Origin: Karalla daura
Taxonomy: Eukaryota; Chordata; Actinopteri; Chaetodontiformes; Leiognathidae
DNA: 64,000 nucleotides
Direction: 5' to 3'
Assembly: GCA_029224185.1 (NCBI GenBank)
Contig: CM055194.1
Coordinates: 24,989,902-25,053,901, forward strand
In this document: one piece after another, positions 11,715 to 26,180 of the stretch
Layout: each line of letters starts with the position of its first letter
Position numbering within the stretch: the stretch's first letter is position 1
Made by a program: the position numbers and the translations under genes
The notes under the pieces: model-generated
Database searches by the model: none
Seen by the model: only the letters and a program-made list of their open reading frames with translations
What the model was told of the DNA's origin: nothing

Positions 11715-13765
11715 TGGCCCGGAGCCACTCACTCCCACCACACGCTTCTTCTGTTGCTTCCTATCGGTTTAACCTGCAGCTGACTTTGCACGTTGAGAAT
11801 CTGGCCTCCTCACCTGACTCCTGGGCATCGGTTGGAACTAGCAATATGTGAATTTGGTTCTAAAGAAGTAGTTTAACCTACTTTGTTAATGAAACTGCCA
11901 AATAAGAGAGAAAAAGTCTGACCACTTGTAAAAACAAAACAAAACAAAAAAGTTGTGAGAAAAGATTCCCGAGTTGCATCTGTGGACACAGGTTGTTTTT
12001 TTTTAAGTAGAAAACAGAAAATTTCCCCTATTTCTTTTTTGTATATTTTTGTACATTCAGGGAACCTTCTCTCTCTGGAAAGGCTTTTTTTTTCAGAAAA
12101 AAAGATGCAAACAAGGAGGCTCTGTCTGGCCAAGGACAGAAGTTATGTCCCAGCAGACGCCACATGTTGAGCTTTATGACCCGTTAATTACGTTCTGAAT
12201 CTGAAACCCAAACGGCCTGTCGGCCTCAGCTCTGCTGCCCGGGCGGGGTCCGTAATGCAACGTCCTGAGACGTCCCCAGGACGAAGCGGAGGGCGACATG
12301 TCGTGTCTACTGCATGCCTAGTCTCTCTACCAGTGTACACCAGTTTGACCATGTAAAGCTGACACCAGTGACTGAATGCACTCTGATCAAGCCCACGTCG
12401 TTTGGTTCCCTGGAAACTGTTCAACTGGATTTGTATACTTGACTTCAGAGTATCTTTTTGTCGTGTGCGTGTGTGTAAACGTGTGCTTTCTGTATAGGCA
12501 ACATTAGAGTGCTGTGGTGTCGAGGTCCCACACACACACACCCATTCATCTGACCCCCTCCCACCCCCCCACCCCCTCCCCACCCCCCCCTCCCACTCCC
12601 ACCAGTATGACATCGTCTGCTCTGCGTCACGTGGTCTCTGGTAGTTGTGGTGCTGGTCATTGTGCACGTGGCAGCGGAGGCCGGGTGGAGGAAGCCTCGT
12701 GACTCGGTGCATCGTTTGGTTCCTGACTGGAGACTAATTTGCACATTCGGACCTTTCAGGTGAATATGAAGTGATGGAAAACAGCTTCATTTGAAATGTA
12801 CAGTCACTTAAATGCAGACCTGTTTGATTGTCATAGAAACTTGTCACCTGACGTTGTCCCCAGTGAGATGAGCTTTTCTTTGCTGCTTGTGTTTACGTAG
12901 ACTGACTCCTGACGTTGGCATTATGCAATGTTGCTTGAACCTTTGTTCATTTTTATTTTTGTTGATTTTGTTCAGAGCCAGCGGCATCATAAACAACGTC
13001 CTGGTGGGGAAGTCGGCCAGTGTCCAGAACACTATTTTCAGTTGGTTCGTCTTTGAAGTGAAATCTTTCTGCACTTTTTAAGAACGTGTTTTAGAGTTTA
13101 GAGTTGACGATGTAAAGTCTTAGAAACTTGATTTTGAAAAAACAAAAAGTAGAAAAAGAAAAAAAAGAAAAACTCCAGAAGAAGTGGAGCTCTGTGTCTT
13201 AGCGTAGACCTCGAGGATTGTTCACACGTGTCCAAAAAAGGGGGGAGCACTTCTGTGAAAACTAACCAACATAATGAGCCAAATAATAATAATGATACAG
13301 TAATAAAAAGATGATAATAATAATATGAAGAGCCGGGGATGGATGAGATCTCCTGACCACAGGGGATCTTGACGGGGTGAATGACAGGTCGCATTTCAAG
13401 CTCAGATCCCTTGAAATGTAAACACAGCGATGTTGTGTCGCTGCTATTTATTGTTTGGAGCAGGAATGTAGAGCTCTCGTCAGCTCCACGCAGCCTTGCA
13501 AGGATCGACTCATCGACCGTAGCTGTTCCTCCCTATTTATTACCCCTCTCACGTTAGAGTCTCACTGTTTGTTTACCTGAGACCCATTTTAAACATTCCC
13601 TGGAAATGGACCAAGTAATGCAACTCATGTCTTTGCATGTCGGGGGTCTGGAGACCACCGCAGGCGTTCCCGGGGGATCGGTCCAGAGCCGACTCTCCAT
13701 CCACACTGTACAGAGATCGAGCATGTCTCTCCAAACGATTAATAAAGATGTCTTATTACCAAAGT
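11715..13765 (+). other. rab6b: rab6b 3' untranslated region
   Basis: This is non-coding sequence after the rab6b stop codon. It is A/T-rich in parts and has a C-rich stretch (12551-12602) made almost only of C with single A or T interruptions. It ends after an AATAAA hexamer at 13741-13746, followed by a GT/T-rich stretch. The exact cleavage site is inferred. Minor ORFs in this stretch have no recognisable similarity and are treated as chance. Confidence 0.65.
13741..13746 (+). terminator. rab6b: Polyadenylation signal AATAAA for rab6b
   Basis: Canonical AATAAA followed within about 20-45 bases by a T/GT-rich downstream element (CTTCTGGTCTTCTTTTTTC). It is the best-placed hexamer in the first 2.1 kb after the rab6b stop; a weaker candidate (AATAAA in TAATAAAAAG) is near 13302. 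Confidence 0.6.
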
Positions 13766-13769
13766 CATG

Positions 13770-16510
13770 TTCGCTTCTGGTCTTCTTTTTTCTGCAGCTG
13801 CAGATTTTCAGGCTGTTTCCAGGATCTCAAAAGTATTTAAAGTTGATGAATTAGTTTTGGGAAAATCGAGGCCCTTAAAAGGGATTTAATGAGGTACTTA
13901 ACGAGGTATCAAGTGTCGTCTGCCAGCTTGAAGGACAGAACGTTACTGAGGGCTACCATCGACCCCAGATGGAACCATGTAGTTGCAGGGAAACAAGCCC
14001 AAGCCTCCCACTGACCCTGGGTTATGGTGAGTTGATATTACAGTGCAAAAGTGTTGTAATTCACTAAATATAAAGTGTTATTGTTGTGTTCAGATTATAT
14101 TCCCTTCTCTAAGGCAGGGTGAAGGCAGGGCATGCAGGTCTCCAGAATAACAGTTTGATTAGTGACCTAAAGCTGATAAATGAATGGATCACATGGCTCC
14201 AGAAATAATCGGACACTAAGAATAATCTCAACCATTAGCAGAGCTGGACGAGACATGAATTAGCCAGTATAAAAGCTCTTTAGGAACGTGATGATACATC
14301 TGAAGAAAAACAGGTGTGCTGAGTGGTTTCTGTTCCAGTTTCTAGTCATGGAGCAATAACCGGGTCAGTGTTGAGACACGTCTGGTTTCTGTGTGAACAA
14401 CAACATCGTCCCAGCTATCAGACAGGACAGGTGGGTCACACCTGAAACGTAGGTTTCAAAATTAATAGTGAGGCTCGAGGCTGGACGAGAGGGAACAGGT
14501 GGAGATCTAGAAAACTGAGGAACAGTTTTTTTTTATGATTCCTAGATTCTATTCTAAGGAGTAATTGGTGCCGTTTTTGTTTTGTTTGGCCATTTGCCAT
14601 GCCTGCAGGGCAGCAGGTGAATTTTGTTCTAATCTATTCTATATTATTCTACATAGTTGATGAAAAGGAAGTGGCCCTGCTTTTGTTTTGTAGCAGAAAC
14701 AGAAACCCTGAAGGTGTTTGGGTTGATTGGGTCGTGGTTTGGAAACCGTCTTGCAGCATGTTTCTGTTGCAAACACTTCCTGTCAGACTCCGTCTGAGTG
14801 TGAGCCACGAGTCCAGACCATAATGGCAGCAGCACAAGCAGAATCATTACAATCAGTATCTTCACTGCTCGGGTCTTAATGCGCTACTTGACTTAATAGT
14901 TCTGTATTTTCTGTATTACTCTACAATTGCCACTTTTGCTTCAGTAAACGATCTAAATGCAGGTTCCAGCTCTGGGAGTTGCTTCCTGTTCCCTTCCAGT
15001 CTGATCCCAGTGATTAACACCAGTGGCAGACCACACTGGGAGCCAGTACACCCATGGCCAGACTGTAACTGGTCGGGTGTGTGTGCTCCCTGGAGGACCT
15101 GTGCAGCTGGGATCTCTCTGGGATCTTCCTGCACCGTGGGAATACGTCACGTGACGCAGCAGCTTTGGAAATGTGCTGCAGGGTGTTTCACAGCGTGGAG
15201 CTGAGTCAGCCTCCAAACCAGTGTGACCACTAACAGACTTCTTGCTTCACCCAGTCTGGTAAAAACACATCAACCTGACTGTGACTGGGACACCAAATGT
15301 TATCGTACATGTCGCTGAACACTGGCTGAGATTTAATCATGTAGTATTGATATTTGTGAACTGATCTGTGCACATATGGCTGCACACAAAGCAGCAGAAG
15401 AAGGATCCACTCCTCTAATGTCTGCAAACATCCTCAACAGATGCTGCTTGAAAGGAGTTTATAATCTGCTTTCATGGTTCAGCGACTCTTTTGTCTGGCG
15501 TCTTTGTTGTGTATCCAGCTCACAGAAAGTAATATTCACATTACGCTCGTTCAGAAATCTCCTCCTGGCTTCACTTCTCAGTCCCTTAAACCCCTAATGT
15601 GGCACGAAACCGCCTCCAACACCGCAGAGGAAACAGAAGAGGAGCAGTCGAGTCTTTGAGGAGAAGTCCTGTTAATTAGTCGATAAAACTGATGCAGGAG
15701 AATTCTCTCAAAAATAGTTTTATTAAATACTTTGTCAACTCGCTATCATAAATAAAGAGAAAACTAGGCTATGGTGACATCTCAGGGAAAGGGACCGTCC
15801 TCAGGAGACCATCTGTCAGGACGGACGGTCCCACTGGGACAGCTGAGCCAGATCCCACAGCAGCAGCTGCCAGAATCAGGCCTGGAATAAATAATGGGCA
15901 GACAGACAGGGAGCCAGGCCCGGGACCAAACAATGTCTTGACAGGGACACAAATGGATTTCTTTCAGTCCTAACGGCCTCGACTCTGCCTCCTCTGACAG
16001 TGAGTCTGCACTCCTGGTCGGTTTCCAGAGACGCAGAGAGGAAGATCCTCGCTTCACCGAGTCTCCTCAGCTGAGAGCCTGCGCCACGCTTTCATTTCCC
16101 TTCGAGGAGAAGAAGACAAAGACAAAGCTGTTAGTCTTACTGTCTAGACTCACTCCAGGCTTCTATCATCATCAACGTTTTCCACTCTTCTGGTCCTATT
16201 CATCCTCAGTACAAGTGTTTATTGTTATTATTACTCACTCATTTTATTATTTAATCTGAATGCCTTTATTGACATTGTAAGGTTACAACAAGTATGATTA
16301 TTTAAAGCAACAAATACTAAAAGCAGCAGGTTACTAAGATTTGTATAGTGAGTAGATTAGGTCAACTTGTAATTATTCTGTAAACCTTGTTTAACCTTGT
16401 TTACTACAACTACCTATTAATACTTGTGGACTGTTGTCTACTGTATTGGACAGAATCATTTCCCTTCAGGGATAAATAAAGTCCCTGTCTTGTCTCCTCC
16501 TCAGAGTGTG
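13770..16510. other. Intergenic sequence between rab6b and the RING gene
   Basis: No supported gene. Sequence such as CCCTTCAGGGATAAATAAAGT at about 16465-16485 resembles the end of common fish retroelements. The remaining ORFs are short and show no recognisable domain. Confidence 0.6.
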
Positions 16511-16513
16511 ACC

Positions 16514-17581
<1,068 letters not shown>

Positions 17582-17599
17582 GGTCCTGAAGAGATGAGA

Positions 17600-18800
17600 G
17601 GATTAGAGGAGAAGCAGGTCAGTGGAGAGCAGCTGGGACGCTGGTCCAAGCTTCCCACAGGGCTCCTGTGTGTTATCATCAGGCATTGTAGAGGCCTACA
17701 GCTCTTTTACTGCTCCTTCACAATCATGTAACAATCAATCACAATCATATTTTACTTTTCACTATCACATTATGTCACTCACAGAGAAGAGCTACAGGGA
17801 AAAACCATTTGCATGGGGACTGATGAATGTAGATTATAATCATAGAGGTTAAGTATAGAATTAGGGTAGAGCAGCTCTATTCAGGATCAGCTATTTTTCA
17901 GAATCTGAATTTTATACATGAATGAGGATGTGTTCATGTATAAATGACCTCATCTTTACATTTATTATACATGTCAGGTTTTAAGATGCAGGTACAAAAC
18001 GGGTGAATCAAATAGAGCTGTCTCCATTCAGTCTCTATCTTAACCTAGAATAAATAATACTCAACAAAACCAGGGTGAAAACGTTTTTTTCATTGTCTTC
18101 TTTATCTAAAGCTCTCCTTAGCACTTAATTATTACTCCTGATGTTGGATGACAGCTATAAACAGTATTACAACTAGAATACAAAAGTAATACAAAAGTAA
18201 TATTTGAGAAACACGATTGAGTATATTCTCATCAACGAGTTTTGAAAATTTGAGCACTGAAATATTACAAAAGAAAACCATTCAACAGAACAGCATCTGC
18301 TAATGCACTAATGAGGATAACATCTCAAAGATAAAGAGTTTGAAAAATTAATGGTACTCACAGTTTCCTCTGTGTGTGTAATGAGGATATATCCCTGTAT
18401 TGTCCTGGTGTGTGCAGCCCAGTCTGCAGCCTGCTGCAGTGGCTGCAGGGGAACACTGAGATGTGTGTGTGTGAGGGGGGGCGGGGCAGACTCCCAGGGA
18501 CATCCCTCTGATCCCCCTTCCTCCTCCCTCCTCCTCCTCCTCCTCCAGGGAGGCAGGAGAGCAGCTGGGGGAGCAGGACGCTGCTGACGCCCTTTGTTCG
18601 CTGTTTGCCGGACGACAGGTGGACAAACCGGTGTGGGCGGTGTCAACAGGGCTGACAGAGACACGCAGAGCTTCGATGCCTGCTGTTGTATTCAAAAAGC
18701 GAACGATGCCATTTAATTCACAATTGAATCAACATTGTCTGTTTCAGACACTCTTGCATTCAGAAGAACAGGTGGGCTTTTTGAGTGGACAGTAGCGTCT
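17600..18800. other. Upstream region of the RING gene; possible promoter at 18.4-18.65 kb
   Basis: No coding exon supported. A GC-richer stretch with (TCC)n at about 18520-18546 and several CpG (18480-18660) could hold the first, non-coding exon of the - strand RING gene, which the acceptor directly before its ATG requires. This is inference only. Confidence 0.35.
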
Positions 18801-18809
18801 GCAAAAGGT

Positions 18810-18881
18810 GGGCTCGTCCGGGATTTGAACCCGGGACCTCTCGCACCCAAAGCGAGAATCATACCCCTAGACCAACGAGCC
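18810..18881 (-). tRNA. tRNA-Pro (anticodon TGG)
   Basis: A 72-nt tRNA on the - strand. The acceptor stem GGCTCGT pairs perfectly with ACGAGCC, followed by discriminator C. The anticodon stem-loop TCTCGC-TTTGGGT-GCGAGA contains TGG. The T arm has GGTTCAAATCC (B box) and the A box is GGTCTAGGGGTA. A TTTT pol III terminator follows within a few bases (AAAA at 18803-18806 on the + strand). No intron. It decodes CCN proline codons, mainly CCA. Confidence 0.97.
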
Positions 18882-19716
18882 ACGCTATGTGATGAAAAAT
18901 AGGAACTTTAAGAATAGTTTACGTGTACTTTCTTTATTTGCGACGTTTGGGCTTTGTGAATTCTTTGTTTTCGAATCCGAATCCCAGTGATACCGAGACG
19001 ATAGACCGATCATACCTCCAGGACAGACACTTCAAACCTTTCTGACATTCCGTGGCTGACCGGTTCACTTAATTTACCTATTGTTCGACCACCTGGGTTG
19101 CTGTCGCTTCTACAGTCAGTTATATTGGGCTCTGCTTGCGCTTTTTGCTGCACTTATCGGGGAAAAGTTACCTCAATAAAACATGCACATAGCACTCATT
19201 TTAGGGCCGTATTTGTTTGTTTGAACCCATATTCCTACGGATATTTGTGTGTTACAGCTCCAATAACCGAATGCTAGTTATACTTTAAAAAATGTGACAT
19301 CCAATTATAAAACTTTGAAGTATTATCTTTCCCAACTGCATGCAACTTTTTTTATTTTTACTAGGTTCTACTGAGGCCATGAGTTGCGTTTTGTTTGGGA
19401 ACAGTTCCGTGTGTGACCATTAGATGGTGGTGTGGCGTTCAAAATGTGGCCAAAGTATCACCGCTATTTTTTCAGAAATCATTTTTCGTAATTTTTCCCG
19501 GACTTCGTATGAAGAAATATTGCCTCCAGTACTTGGAAGGAAAATCCCGCGTTCTGAGTAGTCTACTTGTCTGGAATGGAGCGCTCAGCGAACGCAATGT
19601 GGAGATGTCACGTCGACGCTGATAAGAACGCAGATATGACTCATATTCGTTATTCATATGTAGGGCTTGGTGAGTTGACAGCAGCTTCTCACGCAGTTAT
19701 TGCCTATGCAAAAGAT
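18882..19716. other. Spacer between the two tRNA-Pro genes
   Basis: About 830 bases without a supported gene. The two tRNA genes share a short 3' flank (GCAAAAG), but the rest of the spacer shows no clear tandem copy of itself. Confidence 0.6.
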
Positions 19717-19788
19717 GGGCTCGTCCGGGATTTGAACCCGGGACCTCTCGCACCCGAAGCGAGAATCATACCCCTAGACCAACGAGCC
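19717..19788 (-). tRNA. tRNA-Pro (anticodon CGG)
   Basis: 72 nt, with the same acceptor, D and T arms as the neighbour at 18810-18881. The only difference inside the tRNA that I can see is the anticodon first base (loop TTCGGGT), giving CGG, so it reads CCG proline codons. A TTTT terminator lies just downstream (AAAA at 19710-19713 on the + strand). The similarity and the shared GCAAAAG flank suggest a local duplication followed by an anticodon shift. Confidence 0.97.
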
Positions 19789-20316
19789 ACGTGTTCATGG
19801 CCACTAACGGCAGAGAACTTAAACAAAAGCAGAGCAGGCAGTCTACGTTAAATAACTGCTCATAGACCAATGTGAATATGTCTCTCACGCAATGACGTTG
19901 TGATGAGTCGTTTGGGAACGTGCTACAGACTTATTTTAGCCTCTAAAGTGGTTGTGTTACAACGCTTGTTCCGTAACTCGAGGTCTATCCGGATGTACGG
20001 AGCCGTGACGTCATGAGCGTGAAGGCGTGGTTACCGCCAGGAACGCAATCCAAACTGAAGCTAGCAAGAAGTTTAGTAACGATGTAAACAAAGGTGGTTA
20101 GAACTACCGAAACCAGCTGCAGTCCGCCGCCGATGCTTAGTCGTCACGTTAGAGTATATAGTTACCAGCTAATTCGCTGAACTCTGACTTAAACTACTCA
20201 GATGAGACCAGTTATTTAGTCTGAGGTCTCTGGAGCGAACTGTGCAGGCTAGGACAGCTCAGAGTGTAAACACAGACATTAAACTTAATTTATCTTGCCT
20301 AGAGTTTCAGCAGAAT
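19789..20316 (+). promoter_or_regulatory. cep63: Probable promoter and 5' UTR region of cep63
   Basis: This stretch lies between the tRNA-Pro gene and the cep63 start codon. It has moderate CpG content (for example 19970-20010 and 20120-20160) and no TATA box I can support, as is common for housekeeping centrosome genes. GAGTTTCAG just before the ATG (acceptor-like, 20302-20310) may be the end of a 5'UTR intron. The transcription start cannot be placed from sequence alone. Confidence 0.4.
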
Positions 20317-21938
20317 ATGACTTCTAAGCAGATGGAGGCCAAACTGGGATCTCTGCAGAACCCGGACCTCAGGTAACTATAATCGACTGTAAACCGACCA
20401 CTTTGTGTAGTTTTAGAGGGGATGCTCGAAAGAGTCGCAGCAAACATTTCACCTTCATGTCAGGGGCACAGCAGCCCAGCGACCAGTCATTCAGAGGACA
20501 ACCCCTGCTACTTCCTGCTACAGGCGATGGTGCTGTCTCGGATGTCTTTACTCCATGTGCGTCTGTCTTGCAGCCTCGTCCTGTCGTCGTGTGAGCCGGA
20601 GCTGCAGGAGCTGATGAGACAGATCGACATCATGGTCGGTGATCAGAAGAGGCAGTGGGAGGTGGAGGTGCAGGACCTGCAGCAGCGGCTCAAGTCTGGA
20701 GACGAGGAGCTGCTCAGCTGCAGGAGCCTGGTGCAAAGGCAGGACCTGGAGGTGCAGCATCTGCAGACCTGTCCCTTTATCAACTGTGCTTTAATCCACA
20801 CAGGATTAACCTGGTGTATCACAGCATGGATATGGTTTGACCCAAAAGCTGCAGAATAAACATGCATGTTAGTAACAGCGTGAGTTTTCTCCTCAAGTCT
20901 ACAATGTTATTCCTCTGACTGTAGATTGGAGTGCTGCGCAGGCAGCTGGAGGCTCAGCCTGGTCGACAGGACCTGATCTCCAAGTACGAGCAACAACTGC
21001 AGAAACTCAAAGAAGAGGTAAGACCCATGACGCACAGAGTACTCATCTCTGATGAATTGTTCACTGTGTCAAGGGTTACTTTATGGAACTCCTGATTAAC
21101 TAGTAAAAGTTAAGACTAGTTAAGACAGAATAATTTGGTATGGATGATATTAGGAGGCAAAAAAGAGTGTATGCATTAAATATTGCTGTCTTTATATGTG
21201 TTTAGTTTTCTTGAATACAACTGGAATTTGAGAATCATTTTTCCATTTTCCCTGCAGTTGGATAAATTAAAGAGAAGTTATCAAAAACTCCAGCGCAAAC
21301 ACCTGAAGGAGGCGAGCGGAGGAGCAAGCAGCTCTGAGGCAACAAGGCCGAGTGAAAACATTCAGGTACAAACACCAGAGTGATTCAAAGACTTCTCCTC
21401 GAGCTATCTTCAGACTGCGTGGAGTCTGATCCTCTCTGTGTTCCTCCACAAACACCAGCAGCTCCCTGCAGAGTGGGAGCAGCAATGCAGCCACTACCAA
21501 AACCAGGTGACCGCTCTGGAGTCCCAGAACAAGAGGCTGACGGAGGAGCTCGCACGCATGAACGTTAGCATGTGACCAGGTTCAGTCCAGGTTCAGTGCT
21601 GCAGCCAGATGGAAGTAGCTCGTCTCTGACTCGTCCTCCTGTTGTGTCCTCCAGGTGCAGGCTGCAGCGCTGCAGAGGGACAGGCAGCACAGAGAGTGTT
21701 GCTCAGAGCTGCAGCGTGTGTGCGCTCAGCTGCAGAGGGCGCAGGACACTCTGCACTCACAGGAGCTGGAGCTGGAACGGCTCAGACCTCTGGAGAAGTG
21801 GCTGGGACAGAAGCAGAGAGAGCAGCAGGTCAGTGGCGGATCACAGTCTTTACAGACATGGAGCCCGATTCCAGTTACTTACTGTGTTACTTAAAATAAC
21901 ATTGACGTTGCAGACTTTAGGTCTAAACATTTCAGGGC

Positions 21939-21970
<32 letters not shown>

Positions 21971-24900
21971 CTCTGTATGGTCTACAGCCCATTTTTTCCC
22001 TATGAGAATGATATGCAGTCAGTTGACAAAAAGAGAGCAGTCAAAGCTGTTATTATTGTGGTTTGATAATGTGTGTGAAACCTGTACATTAGTCCTGTTA
22101 CAGTCCATCCAACTGGTTCAGAGTGAACATATTTGATAAGTCAGTCAATATGAATTACAGTGCTGATAACTGACACTAATCCAGTTTCAGTTGGTATTAA
22201 TCTGACCAAAACGTGGACCTAACCTAACCTGTGCAGGTATATGAGTAGCTGAGCTGCAGGTGCAGGGATGCTCATCAGTCCCCTGAACAAACTGTAGACA
22301 GGAGCAGACTGTGCAGTGGTTCAGGAGGGTAGAACCTGACCAGCAGCTGAGGACTCTGCTGCTCCACAGGTGCTGAGCGAGCAGAGGCCGGAGCTCCTCG
22401 CCACGCTGGACTCCCAGGATGCAACAGTGCGACAGACGAGCGTGGAGCGGCAGAGACTCCGCAGCGAGACGGCCAGACTCAACCAGGTGCTGCAGGCTAA
22501 AGACCAAGTCATCCGGTGAGTGAGAGAACACCACGGCCACCAGGGGGGGGCGCTCTGCACCCATCATGGTCTGCAGGCTCAGGACTCTGAGATCAGAACT
22601 ATCAGGCACATTTCATGAATTCCACTTGAGATTCTTGTTCCATAGATTGCTCCAAAGACAATATAATAAATCTAGATATAATAATGTAATAAACGATATA
22701 TTAAACCCCAATCTATAGTTTTTATTTTGCTGGAAAATAATCACCTGACATTGCTCCTGATTTTAGAGTTGATCCTATGAAGGCTTGTTCATATTTGTCA
22801 GTAATGTTGCACATGCTGGAAGGGCCTGTTCCAGGCTTGTCCCTAGTAAGGAAACATACTTCATGGCCTCTGCTGGTTGTGTTGTCAGCTCTCTGGAGGA
22901 CTGTCTGGCCGCTCAGGGACGTTCAGGAGTGGAGACCCTGGCACAGGACCTGGAGAAGACCACCACCAAGCTGCACTGTGCCCAAGCATGCGAGGCCCAC
23001 CTGAAGGCCGAGCTGGCCTGTCTCAGAGAGAGGTGAGGCCCGGCCTCATTTACCAGATCCACGCACAGAGGAGGCTTAAAGTTCAAGTCTCTAGATCTAG
23101 AGACTTTAGAGTAGAGACTAGAGACTGTGTACTGCTCTACAGTCTTCAGAGGACCAGCAGATGAGTGCAGTAGCGTTAATCTGAAGGTGAAGCAGAGACG
23201 AATCAGAAAAAGTTGCCAGGCTAGCATTAGCCACTGTTAGCATAGGCTGCAATGTGGTCTCTGACATGTCTCTGATGTCCCTGACGTGTCTAGGCTGGAC
23301 AGGCAGAGCCGACACAGAGCTGACCAGTCGAAGGTGGACGAGCTGAGAAGTGTGAAAGCAGAATACGACAACACCGTAGCAGAGATGAAAAAGGTAAGAA
23401 AATGTCCTGAGCTTAAAGAAGCTTTAAAGAGAAGCTTGACTGAGAACGTTCTCTCTCTCTAAATTCAACATAAAGAGAAGCTGATTTTGGACAAATGTTG
23501 ACAAATGGTGTGATAAATGACTTTCTGGATTTTACATGTTTGTGTGGTTGGTTTCCTGCCTGACTGAGTGCCAGAGGCATCAGATCAGGACTCCGTACCA
23601 GCAAATACTCAAAATCACGACTGACTCAAAGGAACGTGATGGGGACCTCGCTGCGTCCATGTAAACATTTTGCTGCTGCAGCGAGTGTCAGACTGTGTGC
23701 TCGCCCTCGCCCTGCAGCTCAGGGAGGAGCTGCTCCGGGCTCGTCAGACTCACTCTGGGGAGCTGGAGGGGATGAGGAAGGAGGTGTCGAAGCTGACGGC
23801 CGAGCTGCACCAGCGTGACGGCGCCCTCTGCAGTCTGAGCAGCTCCACGTCCAGCGTCAAGCTGCAGCTGCAGCGGCAGGAGCAGCAGGCGCAGCAGACG
23901 GCCCAGGAGCTGGAGGTGAGCACGGAAACACCCGGGACGAGGTCCAGGCCGAGACCGGCCCTCTGCTGAGTCCGCTCAGCTTCTGTTCACAAAGAGCTAA
24001 ACACACTAGTCAGTGTTGGAATCCTCTCCTCAGGAAGCTGAGAGAAGGACAACACTGAGAGGAACGCTTTGCTGCTGGGCAGAGGGATGGAAGCAGCTGC
24101 TACACATGCATCCACTGATGTAGTGCCGTTATGTGAATGCTAGCGCTGTGAATGCAAGCGCTGTGAATGCTAGCACTGTGAATGCAAGCGCTGTGAATGC
24201 TAGCACTGGTTGTGACTGCTTGACGCTACCTGGATTCCTTTCACAGCAGGAGGGAAATGACTGTTACTGACCCGTCTGACCTGTGAGGACATGTCATCAC
24301 AGGAAACCGTTTCTGAGGCTCATTAAACCAGTTTTATTGTCTGTAAGGCAAGAATGAGGTGAGACGTAGTGCAGGATGAGGCTTGATGTGAGTGTGTCAG
24401 AGGAGTTACAGGCTGATGCTGACAGTCACAATAGGAGTCATTCCTCTCAACCAATTATTTTTCTTTCTTCTTTCTTCCTTCTTTATACCTGAGAGAAGGA
24501 CAGTGACAACAACAAACAGTGACAACAGAATGATCACAGTACTGAGAAGAGAGTACTGACCTGGATGACAACAATGAAAGGACAGCTTCAGCAGCAGAGA
24601 TATGTCTGACCTGTGATATGCTCCCAGTAATTCTACAGTCTGGTTTCAGCTCAGACTCTGTTAACTGGTCCGTTAACTGGTTGTTTGCTCGCTGCCCTGA
24701 TGGGGCCCAGTCACACACACTGGATCCAGGAGCTGACTGAGCGGCTCTTCATTCCTTTTGAGGAAAACTGAATCATGCCCAGGAATGTAGAAACTCATCA
24801 GCGTTGTTCCTCCTCTCTGGTCTCCTCAGATGACTCAGGCTCAGCTGGAGGGTCTTCAGGCTGAGAACCAGCGGCTGAAGGTTCATCTGCAGACGCTGGA

Positions 24901-26146
24901 GGAGGCTCCGCCCCCCCAGGTCAGACCGCATCCTGCTGCATTCCTCTCCATTTGGCATTCCTTGTTTCTGACTTGACTCACATCTCTCTCTCTGTGGATT
25001 CCTGGGCTGTACCCTGCAGAGGGGGGAGTCCTCTCTGGCGTCCCTCAGGGACAGTTACGTGTCCTCTCTGAGCCGTTTGGAGCAGGAGAACCGGCAGCTG
25101 AGGCAGGCGCTGGCCCACAGGCCCCAGGTCAGCGCCCAGACCTGCACAGACCGGTACGAGGACAGACCCCACCTGAACAGATTCACCTTCACTGTCACGC
25201 CTCAGTCATGGCAACAAAATGCAAAATAGAAACACAGTAAAGTACAATGTGCATGTAATAAAGACAAAGATATAAACATAAATATTCATTGGTTCGACAT
25301 GTATAAAAGGCTTAGTTTTCCACCTGTTTCCTAAAACCAATCTAACAGTTGCGTAAGACTGACACCGTGCTGAACGTGATTATAAATGAGCATGATGGTC
25401 CAGGTGGTGTTCCAGCTGGTCTGGTTCAGTGGGTGGGGGCGTCTCTGATGCTTCCTCTGGTTGTGTCTCAGAGAGCAGCTCCAGGACAGCAGCTCCCAGG
25501 CCCAGGGTCACATCCAGAGGCTGTTCCAGGAGCTGCACACGCTGTCTCACACATCCCGAGAAAAGACCTGCAGCCCGGGCCCAGACAGCAGACCCTGCTC
25601 TGCAGCAGCCCCCCCCTCACTCCCCCTCCTCCCCCCCCTCCTCCTCCTCCTCCTCTTCATCCTCCTGCAGCAGGATCACACCCGGCCACAGGAGCTCAGA
25701 TGAGTCGGCTGAGGAGGCTCAACGCTCTGCAGACTGTGGCAGCAAAACATCTCCATCAGTGGTGAGGCCTGTCACGCAGCTGCACCGTGGGGACTAGAGC
25801 AGGACAGAGAGGCAAAGGACAAGAAAGACTGAATACTTGCAAATCAGAATCATACAACTCTAATTACATTTCATCAATATTTGCTTTGTTACACAGTTGT
25901 GTCCATGAATCTCGATCAGACAGATCAGAACTGAACCATGAGCGATGAACCAGCACAGCTGCATCAACAAATAAAATACTCACCTGATATTGATATATTA
26001 ATATTGATCAGTTTAGATTTATGCATCTAAAGAGAATATTTTTTGATTGTAGAGCAAAATAATTAGTCCTTCCACCAAAATATAAGATAAAAAACTATAC
26101 AGTAGTTTTAACAGGGCCCTCTGGTGTATTAGGTCTGTGATGCTGA

Positions 26147-26180
<34 letters not shown>

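Noticed and set aside
19567..19851. ORF containing LVRDLNPGPLAPEARIIP
   Set aside because: This peptide is the translation of the antisense of a tRNA-Pro gene, a well-known false protein.
21572..22066. 164-codon ORF in the cep63 intron 5/exon 6 region with poly-Gln
   Set aside because: It is an off-frame reading of exon 6 plus a (CAA)n microsatellite in intron 6.
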